A DNA stretch of 64,000 nt from Dyadobacter alkalitolerans DSM 23607 (GTDB taxonomy: Bacteria > Bacteroidota > Bacteroidia > Cytophagales > Spirosomataceae), in assembly GCF_000428845.1 (NCBI RefSeq), contig NZ_AUAS01000005.1:310001-374000 (forward strand). The letters are read 5' to 3'. Within the stretch, counting starts at the first letter, position 1; every line of letters begins with the position of its first letter. The notes below the pieces were generated by a model. The model was not told where the DNA came from. It saw only the letters and a program-made list of their open reading frames with translations, and made no database searches. Below are positions 52,668 to 61,834 of this stretch, in pieces. The position numbers and the translations under genes were made by a program.

Positions 52668-53858
52668 CTATAAATAGCTCAGCCACCATTTCCTGTTCCG
52701 CTCACGGTAATTCCCAAACCACCGGCATGGATAATAGAGCGCGAGGACAATGGAAATCCATATTACATACACCATTCCAAGGCTGTAACCAAAATCGTTC
52801 GGGCGGAATTTGAAGAAAAGATCCGGTGCAGTCGCCTGCGCCCAGGTGTAGCCCGAGGACAAAACGGCGATCATGGTCAGCAAGTGAATTAGATAGAAAT
52901 GCAGCGTAAAGTAGAAGAACGGGACCTTACCGTAAACGGTAAAAAACCGCGTCAGCGCATTATCGGCATGCTCGGTGAGCGCGAGAAAAATAAGGATCGG
53001 GCCCAGTGTCATGAGGGTAAAAAGGAGCGAGGGCGGATATTTGGACGCATTCATAAATGATAAGAACGTCCTCAGCCCTTCCGATTGCGGGCTCCATAGC
53101 GATTGATCTCCGTAATAATTCACGAAGCGCAAAACCAGGAACAGCACAATGGCCGCCATGCCCGATTGTAAAAGTAACTTCCTACGCTTTTGCTCAGGAA
53201 ATGCCCGGTTATAAATCACCCCTAACCCGTATCCCGACATCATAATCCCTGCCCAGGGCAGTATAACGTAGAGAAAAGCAATATTCCCGCCATCGCCCCT
53301 CGGCACGAAACGTGCTGGGCCCGTTATAAAAATATCCAGGAAAATGTCCAGCCCTGAGCCGGGCGCTGCTTTCACCAAATCGAAGAGGTTATGACCGAAA
53401 ATCAAAATCAAACCTGAAATCAAAATCGCTTTGGGAGAAAGGAAACGCACTAATAAGCCCAAAACCAGCATGCTCGTTCCCAGCGCCCAGAGCACGGCGA
53501 GAAAGATGGTTTTAAATGTTACGTCAAACGAAAAGGCAAATGTCATGAAGGTTATTTCAACCAGAATCAGCCACAGACCGCGTTTCAGGAGGAAAGAAGA
53601 TGTTTCAGCGGTGGTTTTGTTCTGGCCGGACAAATAGGCCGAAATCCCTGAAAGCAGCATAAACGACGGTGCGCAAAAATGCGTGATCCATCTTGTAAAG
53701 AAAAGGGCGGGATTGGTTGTGGCCGGATCGAGCGGATCGGCGGAGAATGCCGTAATGTGAAAATAGTCCCTGACATGGTCAAGCGCCATGATCACCATAA
53801 TGAGCCCACGGACTGTATCAATGGACTTTATGCGCAAGGAGATTCCGTTCGTTGACAT
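52668..53858 (-). CDS. DUF1624 membrane protein (heparan-alpha-glucosaminide acetyltransferase-like)
   Basis: A 396-residue polytopic membrane protein with about 10 helices. The N-terminal block SIDTVRGLIMVIMALDHVRD is the DUF1624 signature, with the His of DH proposed as the acetyl-carrying or catalytic residue in the HGSNAT family. FFTRWITHFCAPSFMLLSG follows. Bacterial members are thought to move acetyl groups across the membrane to sugars, but few are tested. It is the last gene of a possible leftward unit (esterase, sugar permease, ROK kinase, this gene), with 99 bases to the ROK gene. Confidence 0.85.
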   Translation of the reverse strand: MSTNGISLRIKSIDTVRGLIMVIMALDHVRDYFHITAFSADPLDPATTNPALFFTRWITHFCAPSFMLLSGISAYLSGQNKTTAETSSFLLKRGLWLILVEITFMTFAFSFDVTFKTIFLAVLWALGTSMLVLGLLVRFLSPKAILISGLILIFGHNLFDLVKAAPGSGLDIFLDIFITGPARFVPRGDGGNIAFLYVILPWAGIMMSGYGLGVIYNRAFPEQKRRKLLLQSGMAAIVLFLVLRFVNYYGDQSLWSPQSEGLRTFLSFMNASKYPPSLLFTLMTLGPILIFLALTEHADNALTRFFTVYGKVPFFYFTLHFYLIHLLTMIAVLSSGYTWAQATAPDLFFKFRPNDFGYSLGMVYVIWISIVLALYYPCRWFGNYRERNRKWWLSYL

Positions 53859-53957
53859 AGAACCCTGTATCCGATAGAGTGATTAATTCACTAAGAAGCT
53901 CCGGAACGTGCTGGTTTACTGGTTATAACATGCGGGAATCACCTTGCTAAGCATATT

Positions 53958-54857
53958 TTACAAAAGCGCTGCCCCGAAAACCCCAGCGCTGTCGCCCAGC
54001 TTCGGTTTCAGGATCGGCGTGGTCACAACGCCCTTGTTGAAAATGTATTTTTTGATCTTTTCAAAACCCGCGGTGTAAAGCAATTCAACATTGCCAACGC
54101 CGCCGCCAATCACGATCAGTCCCGGATCCAGGACATTGATCAATGTGGAAATAGCGCGTCCGTAGAATTCCAGCAAGCGCTCAATGGTCGCTTTCGCAAA
54201 CTCGTCATTGCCCTGGTGATAACGGTCCAGGATTACTTTCATCGTCAGTTTTTCACCACTTACTTTTTCGTAAAAACGTTCCAGCGCAGGGCCGGAAATG
54301 ACCTGCTCTACGCAACCTGCTTTTCCGCAATAACAAGGTTCACCGTTCTCTTCCAGAATGTTATGTCCCCATTCGCCGCCAATTCCATGATGTCCGGCAA
54401 TTATCTTGTTGTTCACCACCAATCCGCCGCCAACGCCCGTGCCCATGATCACACCAAAAACAACTTCCGCTCTGGGATAATCCTTTCCGGCACCGATCAA
54501 TGCTTCGGCCAGTGCAAAACAGTTGGCATCATTCGCAAGCTGAACGGGAATGCCTAATATTTTTTCAAGATCCGCTTTTAATGGCATGCCATTGAGGCAG
54601 ATCGTGTTAGAGTTTTTCATCAACTGCGAATCGGGCTCCAAAACGCCCGGCGTAGCAAACCCGATCTTGGTTGGCTTCTCTCCCACCTGCTCCGCAACCT
54701 GATCGATCAGCTTTTTGATCTGTGATAAAATATGATCGTAACCGTTCGCAGATTCGGTCGGAAGGCGCATGCGTACAACCACTTCCAAATTGCGCTCGGG
54801 ATCCAGCACCGCGCATTCTATTTTTGTTCCTCCTAAGTCAATTCCCCAGAGTTTCAT
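53958..54857 (-). CDS. ROK-family sugar kinase
   Basis: A 299-residue kinase without DNA-binding domain. The phosphate-binding DLGGTKIECAVLD is at the N-terminus, the catalytic Asp is in LANDANCFALAEA, and the ATP motif is GTGVGGGLVV. The ROK zinc site is complete: GEWGHNILE with the His, then CYCGKAGCVEQ with the cysteines. It should phosphorylate a hexose such as glucose, fructose or N-acetylglucosamine; the sugar is not predictable. It follows the FucP-like permease by 81 bases, so the pair probably imports and phosphorylates the same sugar. Confidence 0.92.
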   Translation of the reverse strand: MKLWGIDLGGTKIECAVLDPERNLEVVVRMRLPTESANGYDHILSQIKKLIDQVAEQVGEKPTKIGFATPGVLEPDSQLMKNSNTICLNGMPLKADLEKILGIPVQLANDANCFALAEALIGAGKDYPRAEVVFGVIMGTGVGGGLVVNNKIIAGHHGIGGEWGHNILEENGEPCYCGKAGCVEQVISGPALERFYEKVSGEKLTMKVILDRYHQGNDEFAKATIERLLEFYGRAISTLINVLDPGLIVIGGGVGNVELLYTAGFEKIKKYIFNKGVVTTPILKPKLGDSAGVFGAALL

Positions 54858-54938
54858 AATATTAAGGCTGTCGGCCGCAGGCTTTCAGCAATCGATTTTT
54901 TTATTGATTATTGATTAAAATTTCTGGAACAAACCGGC

Positions 54939-56183
54939 TTAAAGCACCTTATAATATTTGTATCCAAACAGAAAAATCACTGCATAGCAAATGATCGGCA
55001 AATAATAAGCATGTGCCACATCCGACTCGGCCACAGCGCCCATAGCGAAAGGAAAGAACGCGCCACCGACAACACCCATCGAAATAAAGGATGAAGCCTG
55101 TTGCGTATGCTTGCCCAGGTTTTTCAATCCCAAACTAAAAATGGTCGGGAACATAATGCTGAAAAAGAAGTTAAGCATCAGCAAGGCGATGAATGAAGGC
55201 CAGCCGAGACTCTGCGCGATGATAAGGCACATAACAATGTTACAAGCTGCAAAAATCGCCAATATCGTATGCGGCGCTACGAAGCGCATCAGGAATGTTC
55301 CAACAAAACGACCTGTAAGCATTAACACAAAGAACAGGATCATGTAATTACCAGCCACGACGTCGGTGAAACCCATTTTCTCGTGACCGTAATTGATGAA
55401 GAATGCCCAGGTTCCCGCTTGTGCCGCTACATTGAAAAACTGTGCAATAACCGCCCATTTGAAATGTCTGTGCTCAAAAAGGCCTTTTTCGGGATGCGTG
55501 TCCACATTCGCCGCAGCAGGATCAGCAACCACGTGCGGATCCGTTAGCGCAGGCACTTTTACAAATGAGAACAAAACAGCGATCGTGGCGATAACGCTTC
55601 CGATCACGATATATAATGTTTTTACAGAAGTAAGGTCCGTGCTGCCTTCCACATTGTTCCTCAACAAAAAATAAGACCCAACCGCCGGTCCAATGATCGT
55701 TCCCAATGCATTGAAAGCCTGTGCAAAGTTGATCCGCATGTCACTCGTGCGCTGATCACCAAGCGACGCTACGAACGGATGCGCCACAGTTTCCAAAGTG
55801 GAGATTCCACAACCCAGGATAAATAATGCTCCTCCGAAGAATGGAAATGATGCTGCCGCAGCTGCCGGAACAAACAAGAACGACCCCAATGCAAACAGTG
55901 ACAAACCAAAAAGCACGCCGTTCTTATAACCAAACCGCTTCATGAAAAGCCCTGCCGGGATTCCCATGACGCCATAAGCGCCAAAAATGGCGAATTGTAC
56001 AAATGCAGACTGGGTTTTGGTAAGACTTAATACGTGTTGAAAATGTTTGTTCAAAACGTCGCCCATCGTGATGGCAATTCCCCAGAACATGAACAGGGAC
56101 GTTACGAAGATGAGGGTTATCAAATATCTGTTTTCAGTGAATCGGGCTTTTGTGGGTTCCACGGTTGAGGAATAGTTGCTCAT
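54939..56183 (-). CDS. Sugar:proton symporter, FHS family (FucP-like)
   Basis: A 414-residue transporter with 12 predicted helices. The family pattern is clear: FMFWGIAITMGDVLNKHFQ, FAIFGAYGVMGIPAGLFMKR, GYKNGVLFGL, GCGISTLETVAHPFVASLG and RINFAQAFNALG. FHS proteins import fucose, glucose, galactose or related sugars with protons. The usual Asn/Asp residues of the first helix are partly changed (TMGDVLN). It lies between an esterase gene upstream (65 bases) and the ROK kinase downstream, a likely sugar-uptake unit. Confidence 0.88.
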   Translation of the reverse strand: MSNYSSTVEPTKARFTENRYLITLIFVTSLFMFWGIAITMGDVLNKHFQHVLSLTKTQSAFVQFAIFGAYGVMGIPAGLFMKRFGYKNGVLFGLSLFALGSFLFVPAAAAASFPFFGGALFILGCGISTLETVAHPFVASLGDQRTSDMRINFAQAFNALGTIIGPAVGSYFLLRNNVEGSTDLTSVKTLYIVIGSVIATIAVLFSFVKVPALTDPHVVADPAAANVDTHPEKGLFEHRHFKWAVIAQFFNVAAQAGTWAFFINYGHEKMGFTDVVAGNYMILFFVLMLTGRFVGTFLMRFVAPHTILAIFAACNIVMCLIIAQSLGWPSFIALLMLNFFFSIMFPTIFSLGLKNLGKHTQQASSFISMGVVGGAFFPFAMGAVAESDVAHAYYLPIICYAVIFLFGYKYYKVL

Positions 56184-56248
56184 TTAGCTGAATAGTAAAA
56201 TTTAATGTAAGGTAGATTCTATTTTTTTGAAATGTAAATTAGAGAAAT

Positions 56249-57082
56249 TTAATTGGAAGGATTTGGCTTTTTATTGAAATAGTTACTCATAAAAAGCAAC
56301 TGATATTGTACTGCATTCGTCCAGTAAGGCCAATTATGGGCACCCGGGCGGACAAGATAATCGTGGGGGATATTTCTGTAAACGAGCTGTTCGTGCAACT
56401 TTTCATTCACCTTAAAAAAGAAATCGTCAACGCCGCAGTCGATGATTAAAGCCAGCGAGTTCGGCGTCAGCAGGTGCAGCATATTAATGACCGTGTTCTT
56501 CTCCCATCTTTCGGGCTGCTCGGCGTATTTTCCCAGTCGGTCGGCCATGTTCCAGTTATTTGGGAACGGCCTGATATCTACGCCACCGCTCATGCTGCCC
56601 GCTGCCCCAAAAACATCCTGATGCCTGAAAGCAAGATAAAGCGCGCCATGCCCGCCCATGCTTAAACCTGTAATGCCCCGACCAGCGCGGTCCTTAACGG
56701 TTTTATATTTTGAATCAATAAAGGAAACCAGTTCTTTGGAAACATAGGTCTCATATTGCGACTGCGTGTCCACCGGGCTATCCCAATACCAGCTGCTATA
56801 ACCGCCATCCGGGCATACAATGATCATATTATAAGTGTCGGCCGCTGTTTCAAAGCCTTTGGCCTTCGAAATCCAGTCGGCATGGTTGCCGCTGTATCCA
56901 TGGAGCAGATAAACCACCGGATAGGCTCGACCTGAATCATATTGAGATGGCCTTATAACGACTGTTTTAAGGCTTTTTTTCATGATATTACTGTAAACCT
57001 GGACGGTGTCGACAGTGGCTGCCGGGGAAAAATGGCAGATAAATGAGCAAATCAGCAGAATTAAAATGGTGTTTCGTTTCAT
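56249..57082 (-). CDS. Secreted esterase-D/antigen 85-type alpha/beta hydrolase
   Basis: A 277-residue secreted hydrolase with a signal peptide (KRNTILILLICSFICHFSPA). The oxyanion region is VVYLLHGYSGNHADW. The nucleophile Ser lies in GITGLSMGGHGALY. The acid is probably in the IIDCGVDDFF stretch, and the catalytic His is in RPGAHNWPYW, so the triad appears complete. This family includes feruloyl and acetyl xylan esterases and S-formylglutathione hydrolase. Its position beside a sugar permease and kinase suggests removal of acyl groups from plant or bacterial glycans, which is inference. Confidence 0.88.
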   Translation of the reverse strand: MKRNTILILLICSFICHFSPAATVDTVQVYSNIMKKSLKTVVIRPSQYDSGRAYPVVYLLHGYSGNHADWISKAKGFETAADTYNMIIVCPDGGYSSWYWDSPVDTQSQYETYVSKELVSFIDSKYKTVKDRAGRGITGLSMGGHGALYLAFRHQDVFGAAGSMSGGVDIRPFPNNWNMADRLGKYAEQPERWEKNTVINMLHLLTPNSLALIIDCGVDDFFFKVNEKLHEQLVYRNIPHDYLVRPGAHNWPYWTNAVQYQLLFMSNYFNKKPNPSN

Positions 57083-57249
57083 ATAGTTTGAGAAAAATTT
57101 CTACAACTTAAAGCTATACATGATATCATGTGATCAAATATTGTAGAATTCGGGGAATAATAACGCCTTATTTTCAATCTTAAAGGCTGGCATCCTAATT
57201 GATAGGTTATTGCTGATCACAAATAACACTAACTCAAAAAATTAAAACA

Positions 57250-57414
57250 ATGGGAAATCTTCTTTATACAATAGCTGTCATTTTGGTCATTCTGTGGCTG
57301 ATCGGCTATTTTGGCTTTGCTAGCTTTGGAATGGGAAACATTATTCACATTCTTTTGGTGATTGCAGTTGTTGCAATAATTCTTCGATTGATTCGTGGCG
57401 ACAGGGTTGTGTAA
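57250..57414 (+). CDS. Lmo0937-family small membrane protein, 54 residues
   Basis: A 54-residue protein with two hydrophobic helices (LLYTIAVILVILWLIGYFGF and NIIHILLVIAVVAIILRLI) and a short charged end (RGDRVV). The pattern, especially the short GYFGF-type turn between helices and the LRLI-R end, is that of the Lmo0937 family, which is widespread and often stress-induced. ATG 57250 follows a 167-base gap and the gene is closed by a strong hairpin. Function unknown. Confidence 0.85.
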   Translation: MGNLLYTIAVILVILWLIGYFGFASFGMGNIIHILLVIAVVAIILRLIRGDRVV

Positions 57415-57433
57415 GGAAAACACCTAATGAAAC

Positions 57434-57479
57434 AAAGGCCCGGAATGTATGTTTTTTAACATATTTCCGGGCCTTTATC
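57434..57479. terminator. Bidirectional terminator between the small membrane protein and TesA-like genes
   Basis: AAAGGCCCGGAA (57434-57445) pairs perfectly with TTCCGGGCCTTT (57465-57476), with a T-rich loop. Both flanks are AT-rich, so it can end transcripts from both convergent genes. Confidence 0.8.
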
Positions 57480-57506
57480 TTGTTTACTACGCACCCGTCT
57501 TGCGAA

Positions 57507-58193
57507 TTAAAGCAGATCCTTAATCCGCACCCAAACGTTTTCGGCAAGGATTTTATGTCCTTCGGCAGTTGGGTGAATGCCATCCGGCAGGTTAAGCTTG
57601 CTCTCGCCACCTACACCTTCCAGTAAGAATGGAATAAGGGTAATTTTATTTTTATCAGCGATCTCTACATAAACGGCTTTGAATTCCGAAGCATATTTCT
57701 GTCCCATATTAGGCGGGATTTGCATGCCAGCCAGGACAAGTTTAGCATCGGGATATTTTGCCCGCACTTTGTCCAGAATGGCTTGCAGGTTCTTCCTGGT
57801 TTCCGAAACCGGGATGCCCCTTAAACCATCGTTACCGCCCAGTTCCAGCACAAAAATGTCCAAAGGCTGTTTCAGAAGCCAGTCGATCCGGCTGTTTCCG
57901 CCCGAAGTGGTTTCGCCGCTCACGCCAGCATTGATCACCTTATAGCTGAGTCCCAGGGAATCAATGCGTTTTTGGATTAAACCGGCAAATGCTTGCGAAG
58001 GATCATCCAGTCCGTATCCTGCGGTAAGGCTGTTTCCAAAAAACACAATGGTCTTCTTGGCACTGGCAGGGGTTTTTGAACTTGTTTTTACCGAGTCCTT
58101 CTGTTCGGCAGTTTCTTTATTTTCACTGTTGCAAGAAGTCAGGATGGCGCCTATAAGCAGCATTTTGGCTATAAAAACAAAGCGATTCATCAT
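57507..58193 (-). CDS. SGNH/GDSL hydrolase lipoprotein (TesA-like arylesterase)
   Basis: A 228-residue lipoprotein with a signal and lipobox (LLIGAILTSC, Cys near 21). The SGNH blocks are all seen: FFGNSLTAGYG (Ser nucleophile), NAGVSGETTSGG (Gly), LGGNDGLRG (Asn) and DGIHPTAEGH (Asp, His). The order and sequence match arylesterase/lysophospholipase TesA. It is divergent from an ABC exporter pair at 58299, the same layout as tesA and ybbA-ybbP in enteric bacteria. Here the protein is lipid-anchored in the envelope instead of soluble in the periplasm. Confidence 0.92.
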   Translation of the reverse strand: MMNRFVFIAKMLLIGAILTSCNSENKETAEQKDSVKTSSKTPASAKKTIVFFGNSLTAGYGLDDPSQAFAGLIQKRIDSLGLSYKVINAGVSGETTSGGNSRIDWLLKQPLDIFVLELGGNDGLRGIPVSETRKNLQAILDKVRAKYPDAKLVLAGMQIPPNMGQKYASEFKAVYVEIADKNKITLIPFLLEGVGGESKLNLPDGIHPTAEGHKILAENVWVRIKDLL

Positions 58194-58298
58194 ATAATGG
58201 TATATTTATGTGCAAGCTAAATCCAAAAGAACCAAATTGGAGTAAATCAAGTTGCCCCAGTTTAGCACACAGGAAAAACATAAAATTAAAAACAATTG

Positions 58299-58967
58299 AT
58301 GGATACCATACTCGATCTGCAACAGGTTAGTAAAATATATAAAAGTGGCGACCGTTCGCTGACCGTTTTAGACAATATCAATTTTTCTATCGCAGCCGGC
58401 TCAACCATGTCGATCGTGGGGCCTTCCGGAAGCGGAAAAACTACACTTCTGGGCTTGTGCGCAGGTTTGGACCGGTCTACATCCGGAACCGTTGAGTTGC
58501 ACGGAACGAGGCTTAATGGTCTCAATGAAGATCAACTGGCCGCTGTCCGGAATCAGTATGTAGGTTTCATATTCCAAAATTTCCAATTGCTTCCCACGCT
58601 TACTGCACTCGAAAATGTAATGGTCCCGCTGGAACTACGAGGCGAAAAGAACATTAAGCCTCGCGCGCTGGACCTGCTCGATAAAGTAGGCCTTGCCGAA
58701 AGAAGCCATCATTATCCTACCCAATTATCCGGCGGAGAACAGCAACGCGTTTCACTGGCCCGGGCATTTTCCAACAAACCGCAGATCCTGTTTGCCGACG
58801 AACCGACCGGGAACCTGGACGCAGAAACCAGCGAAAAAGTGGTAAAACTGCTTTTCGACCTCAACCGGGAAGCGGGAACAACCCTTGTGCTTGTGACGCA
58901 CGATCTGGAACTGGCTGCAAAAACGCAACGCATTATTCGCATTAAAGGCGGCAAACTGGTTGAATGA
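58299..58967 (+). CDS. ABC transporter ATP-binding protein (YbbA/LolD-like)
   Basis: A 222-residue ATPase. ATG 58299 is chosen; a TTG three bases before would add one residue. Walker A GPSGSGKTT, the Q-loop FIFQNFQL, the signature LSGGEQQRVSLARA, Walker B ILFADEPTGNLD and the His switch VLVTHD are intact. The MacB/LolD group works with FtsX-like permeases to extract lipids or lipoproteins or expel molecules. The next gene encodes such a permease and starts within its stop codon (ATGA). Divergent from the TesA-like gene, as in ybbA-tesA. Confidence 0.93.
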   Translation: MDTILDLQQVSKIYKSGDRSLTVLDNINFSIAAGSTMSIVGPSGSGKTTLLGLCAGLDRSTSGTVELHGTRLNGLNEDQLAAVRNQYVGFIFQNFQLLPTLTALENVMVPLELRGEKNIKPRALDLLDKVGLAERSHHYPTQLSGGEQQRVSLARAFSNKPQILFADEPTGNLDAETSEKVVKLLFDLNREAGTTLVLVTHDLELAAKTQRIIRIKGGKLVE

Positions 58968-61510
58968 TGAATCAAGATAAAATTAATTTCCCCTGGTTAT
59001 TGCAAATGGCGTGGCGTGACAGCCGGAAAAACCGCTCTCGGCTGCTGCTTTTCATTTCGTCCATTATCCTCGGAATTGCTGCCCTTGTGGCCATTTACTC
59101 CCTGGGTGATAACCTCAGATTGAACATTGATAACCAGGCAGCAACATTAATTGGCGCTGATCTGGCCCTTAATACCGGAAAACCTGTTGAAGGAAAGGCC
59201 AAAACGCTTGTGGATTCTTTGGGAAAAACCAGGTCTGAGGAGCGCAGTTTTGCCTCCATGATTTATTTTCCAAAAAATGGCGGCAACAGACTTGCCCAGG
59301 TTAAGGCCCTGGAAGGCGATTTTCCTTACTATGGAAAGTTCGAAACCATTCCCGTTACTGCCGAACAAACATTTCGTTCGAGGCAAGAAGCGCTTGTAGA
59401 TCAAAGCCTTATGCTGCAATATCAAGCAAAAGTGGGCGATTCGATCAAGATCGGTAATGTAACTTTTGCCATCGCTGGAATTTTGGAAAAAGCGCCTGGC
59501 TCAACGGGACTTACGAGCACGGTCGCGCCATCGGTTTACATTCCCATGCGCTATCTTGCTCAAACGGGTTTAATGCAGAAAGGAAGCCGCGTCGCTTACC
59601 GCTATTATTACAAATTCGCGCCGGAGACAGACGTTGAAAAGCTTGCCAAGCAGCTTGAACCCCGTTTTGAAGCCGGTGATCTGGACTACAAAACCATTCA
59701 ATCCCAAAAAGAAGACACTGGCAGATCATTCAAAGATCTGACGCGTTTTTTAGCCTTGGTAGGATTTGTCGCATTGCTTTTGGGCTGCATCGGCGTTGCG
59801 AGTGCAATTCATATTTACATTCGCGAAAAACTCAACTCGATTGCTATTCTGCGCTGTCTGGGGGTTAAAGGCTCTCAGGCATTCCTGATTTACCTGATCC
59901 AGATTGCAGGAATTGGCATTATCGGATCCATTTTAGGCGCGATCCTGGGCACCACCATTCAACAGTTTCTGCCGATTGTGATCAAGGATTTTCTGCCTTT
60001 TGAACTTACTACGGACATTTCCTGGCTTGCTATCGGACAAGGTTTGGCTATTGGTGTGCTAATTTCAATCCTTTTCGCATTGCCTCCGCTCGTTTTGATC
60101 CGCAAGGTTTCGCCGCTGAATGTGCTGCGCGTTTCGCTGGATGCGGTGAAGATGGAAAGAGATCCGTGGGCCTGGGTGCTTTACGGCCTGATCGTCGTGT
60201 TTATTTACGGCTTCGCATTTCTGCAAATGAAGACGTGGATTGAAGCGCTGGTCTTCACGGCCAGCATTCTGGCTTCGTTTGTTGTATTATATGGATTCGC
60301 AAGTTTGCTTATGTGGCTCGTTCGCAAGTTTTTCCCTACGTCATGGAGCTATTTATGGCGACAGGGCCTGGCTAATTTATATCGTCCCAACAACCAAACT
60401 TCCATTCTGGTTGTATCCATCGGCCTTGGCACTTGTCTGGTCTGCACATTGTTTTTTGTTCAAACAATCTTGCTCAACCGCGTGAAAATGTCGTCCAGCG
60501 GAAACCAGCCGAACATTGTCCTTTTCGACATTCAGGGCAGTCAGAAAGAAGCTGTGCTGGCGATTGCAAAAGCACAGAATATTCCTGTTAACCAGAACGT
60601 TGCGATCGTAAACATGCGGTTGGAAGAAGTGAATGGAAAAACAGCATCCGACTTTGAAGGCGACACCACAGCCGAGCAATCCCGCCGCATCTTCGGCCGT
60701 GAATACCGCGTAACATTCAGGGATTCATTGAGTTCCACAGAAAAACTGACCAAAGGAAATTGGAAAGGCACTTACAGGAGCACCGACGGCCTCATCCCCA
60801 TTTCTATCGAACAGGGATTTGCAGACCGGAGCAGGCTCAAACTGGGTGATACGCTGGTTTTCAATGTGCAGGGAACCATGATGTCGACTACTGTTTCCAG
60901 TTTGCGCGAAGTGAACTGGGGCGAAGTCCAAACCAACTTCCTGGTTGTTTTCCCAACCGGCGTGCTGGAAGAAGCACCTCAGTTTCACGTTATGCTCACG
61001 CATGTGCCCAATCCGCAGGCATCGGCCGTTTTTCAGCAATCCATTGTTCGGCAGTTTCCCAACATTTCAATCATCGATCTGGCATTGGTACTTCGTGTTT
61101 TGGATGATATTTTTAATAAAATCGGCTTCGTAATCCGCTTTATGGCAGGTTTCAGTATTCTTACGGGATTAATTGTGCTGATTGCTTCCGTATTGATCAG
61201 CAAATACCAGCGCTTACAGGAAAGTGTGCTGCTCCGGACATTAGGCGCGAGCCGTAAACAGATCTTCTCGATTACGGCACTGGAATACTTTTTCCTGGGA
61301 TCACTCGCCGCTTTTACAGGCATTTTGCTTTCGCTGATCGGAAGCTGGTTACTGGCAAAGTTCAGTTTTGAAGCAGAGTTCAAGCCTGAGTTTTTACCAA
61401 TTTTAATTGTCTTCCTATTCATTTCATTCATGACCGTCTTCATTGGACTGGTCAACAGCCGGGGCATTCTTTCACGTCCGCCTCTGGAAGTTCTGCGTCA
61501 GGACGTTTAA
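58964..61510 (+). CDS. ABC transporter permease with two FtsX domains (YbbP-like)
   Basis: An 848-residue permease. The first helix (about 22-46) precedes a large periplasmic MacB-type domain (LALNTGKPVEGKAKTLV). Three helices then form the first FtsX domain (LALVGFVALLLGCIGVASAI). A central set follows (SILVVSIGLGTCLVCTLFFV), a second periplasmic domain, and the last FtsX domain (FMAGFSILTGLIVLIASVLI). The double FtsX layout is that of YbbP. It starts within the stop of the ATPase gene, so the two form one exporter. The substrate is unknown; the TesA-like neighbour suggests a link to lipids or hydrophobic esters. Confidence 0.92.
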   Translation: MMNQDKINFPWLLQMAWRDSRKNRSRLLLFISSIILGIAALVAIYSLGDNLRLNIDNQAATLIGADLALNTGKPVEGKAKTLVDSLGKTRSEERSFASMIYFPKNGGNRLAQVKALEGDFPYYGKFETIPVTAEQTFRSRQEALVDQSLMLQYQAKVGDSIKIGNVTFAIAGILEKAPGSTGLTSTVAPSVYIPMRYLAQTGLMQKGSRVAYRYYYKFAPETDVEKLAKQLEPRFEAGDLDYKTIQSQKEDTGRSFKDLTRFLALVGFVALLLGCIGVASAIHIYIREKLNSIAILRCLGVKGSQAFLIYLIQIAGIGIIGSILGAILGTTIQQFLPIVIKDFLPFELTTDISWLAIGQGLAIGVLISILFALPPLVLIRKVSPLNVLRVSLDAVKMERDPWAWVLYGLIVVFIYGFAFLQMKTWIEALVFTASILASFVVLYGFASLLMWLVRKFFPTSWSYLWRQGLANLYRPNNQTSILVVSIGLGTCLVCTLFFVQTILLNRVKMSSSGNQPNIVLFDIQGSQKEAVLAIAKAQNIPVNQNVAIVNMRLEEVNGKTASDFEGDTTAEQSRRIFGREYRVTFRDSLSSTEKLTKGNWKGTYRSTDGLIPISIEQGFADRSRLKLGDTLVFNVQGTMMSTTVSSLREVNWGEVQTNFLVVFPTGVLEEAPQFHVMLTHVPNPQASAVFQQSIVRQFPNISIIDLALVLRVLDDIFNKIGFVIRFMAGFSILTGLIVLIASVLISKYQRLQESVLLRTLGASRKQIFSITALEYFFLGSLAAFTGILLSLIGSWLLAKFSFEAEFKPEFLPILIVFLFISFMTVFIGLVNSRGILSRPPLEVLRQDV

Positions 61511-61834
61511 GTACGAGCGGCTGATTTGACAATTCCATAAATTGTTTCCACAAGGGCAATAACAAAGACTTTTGCGTGCAATAGCCGATTGTGGCTGCTT
61601 GTGGGGTTTTTTGATGCTTTTCCTGTTGATTTCATCCTATAAAATCTTCTTATTTTTTCAAACGTTTGCATAAAATTTCAAACGTTTGCATAGCCTATGA
61701 GGTAATTTCTATTAAATATTTTAAAAATACAATTTGTAATCTTGCGTAACCAGAACCCTAAAATATCATCATATGCCCCTCTCTGCTTGCGCATCCTACC
61801 TTTCATTAACAATTCAACCCAATAATTTGATCTC
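61511..61834 (+). promoter_or_regulatory. Regulatory region of the SusC gene
   Basis: About 324 bases without a gene. A weak stem (AGCC at 61583-61586 with GGCT at 61593-61596) before TTTTTT at 61607-61612 may end the ABC operon transcript. The two operator candidates at 61659 and 61679 follow, and then AT-rich DNA up to the ATG at 61835. TAATCTTG near 61736 is one base from the -7 consensus but lacks a -33 partner. Confidence 0.5.
61656..61692. promoter_or_regulatory. Tandem LacI/GalR-type operator candidates
   Basis: CAAACGTTTG occurs at 61659-61668 and again at 61679-61688, each within the longer copy TTTCAAACGTTTGCATA. The spacing is exactly 20 bases, two turns of DNA. The palindrome with a central CpG is the typical core of LacI-family sites such as the PurR box. 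They lie about 150 bases before the SusC start. Confidence 0.6.
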
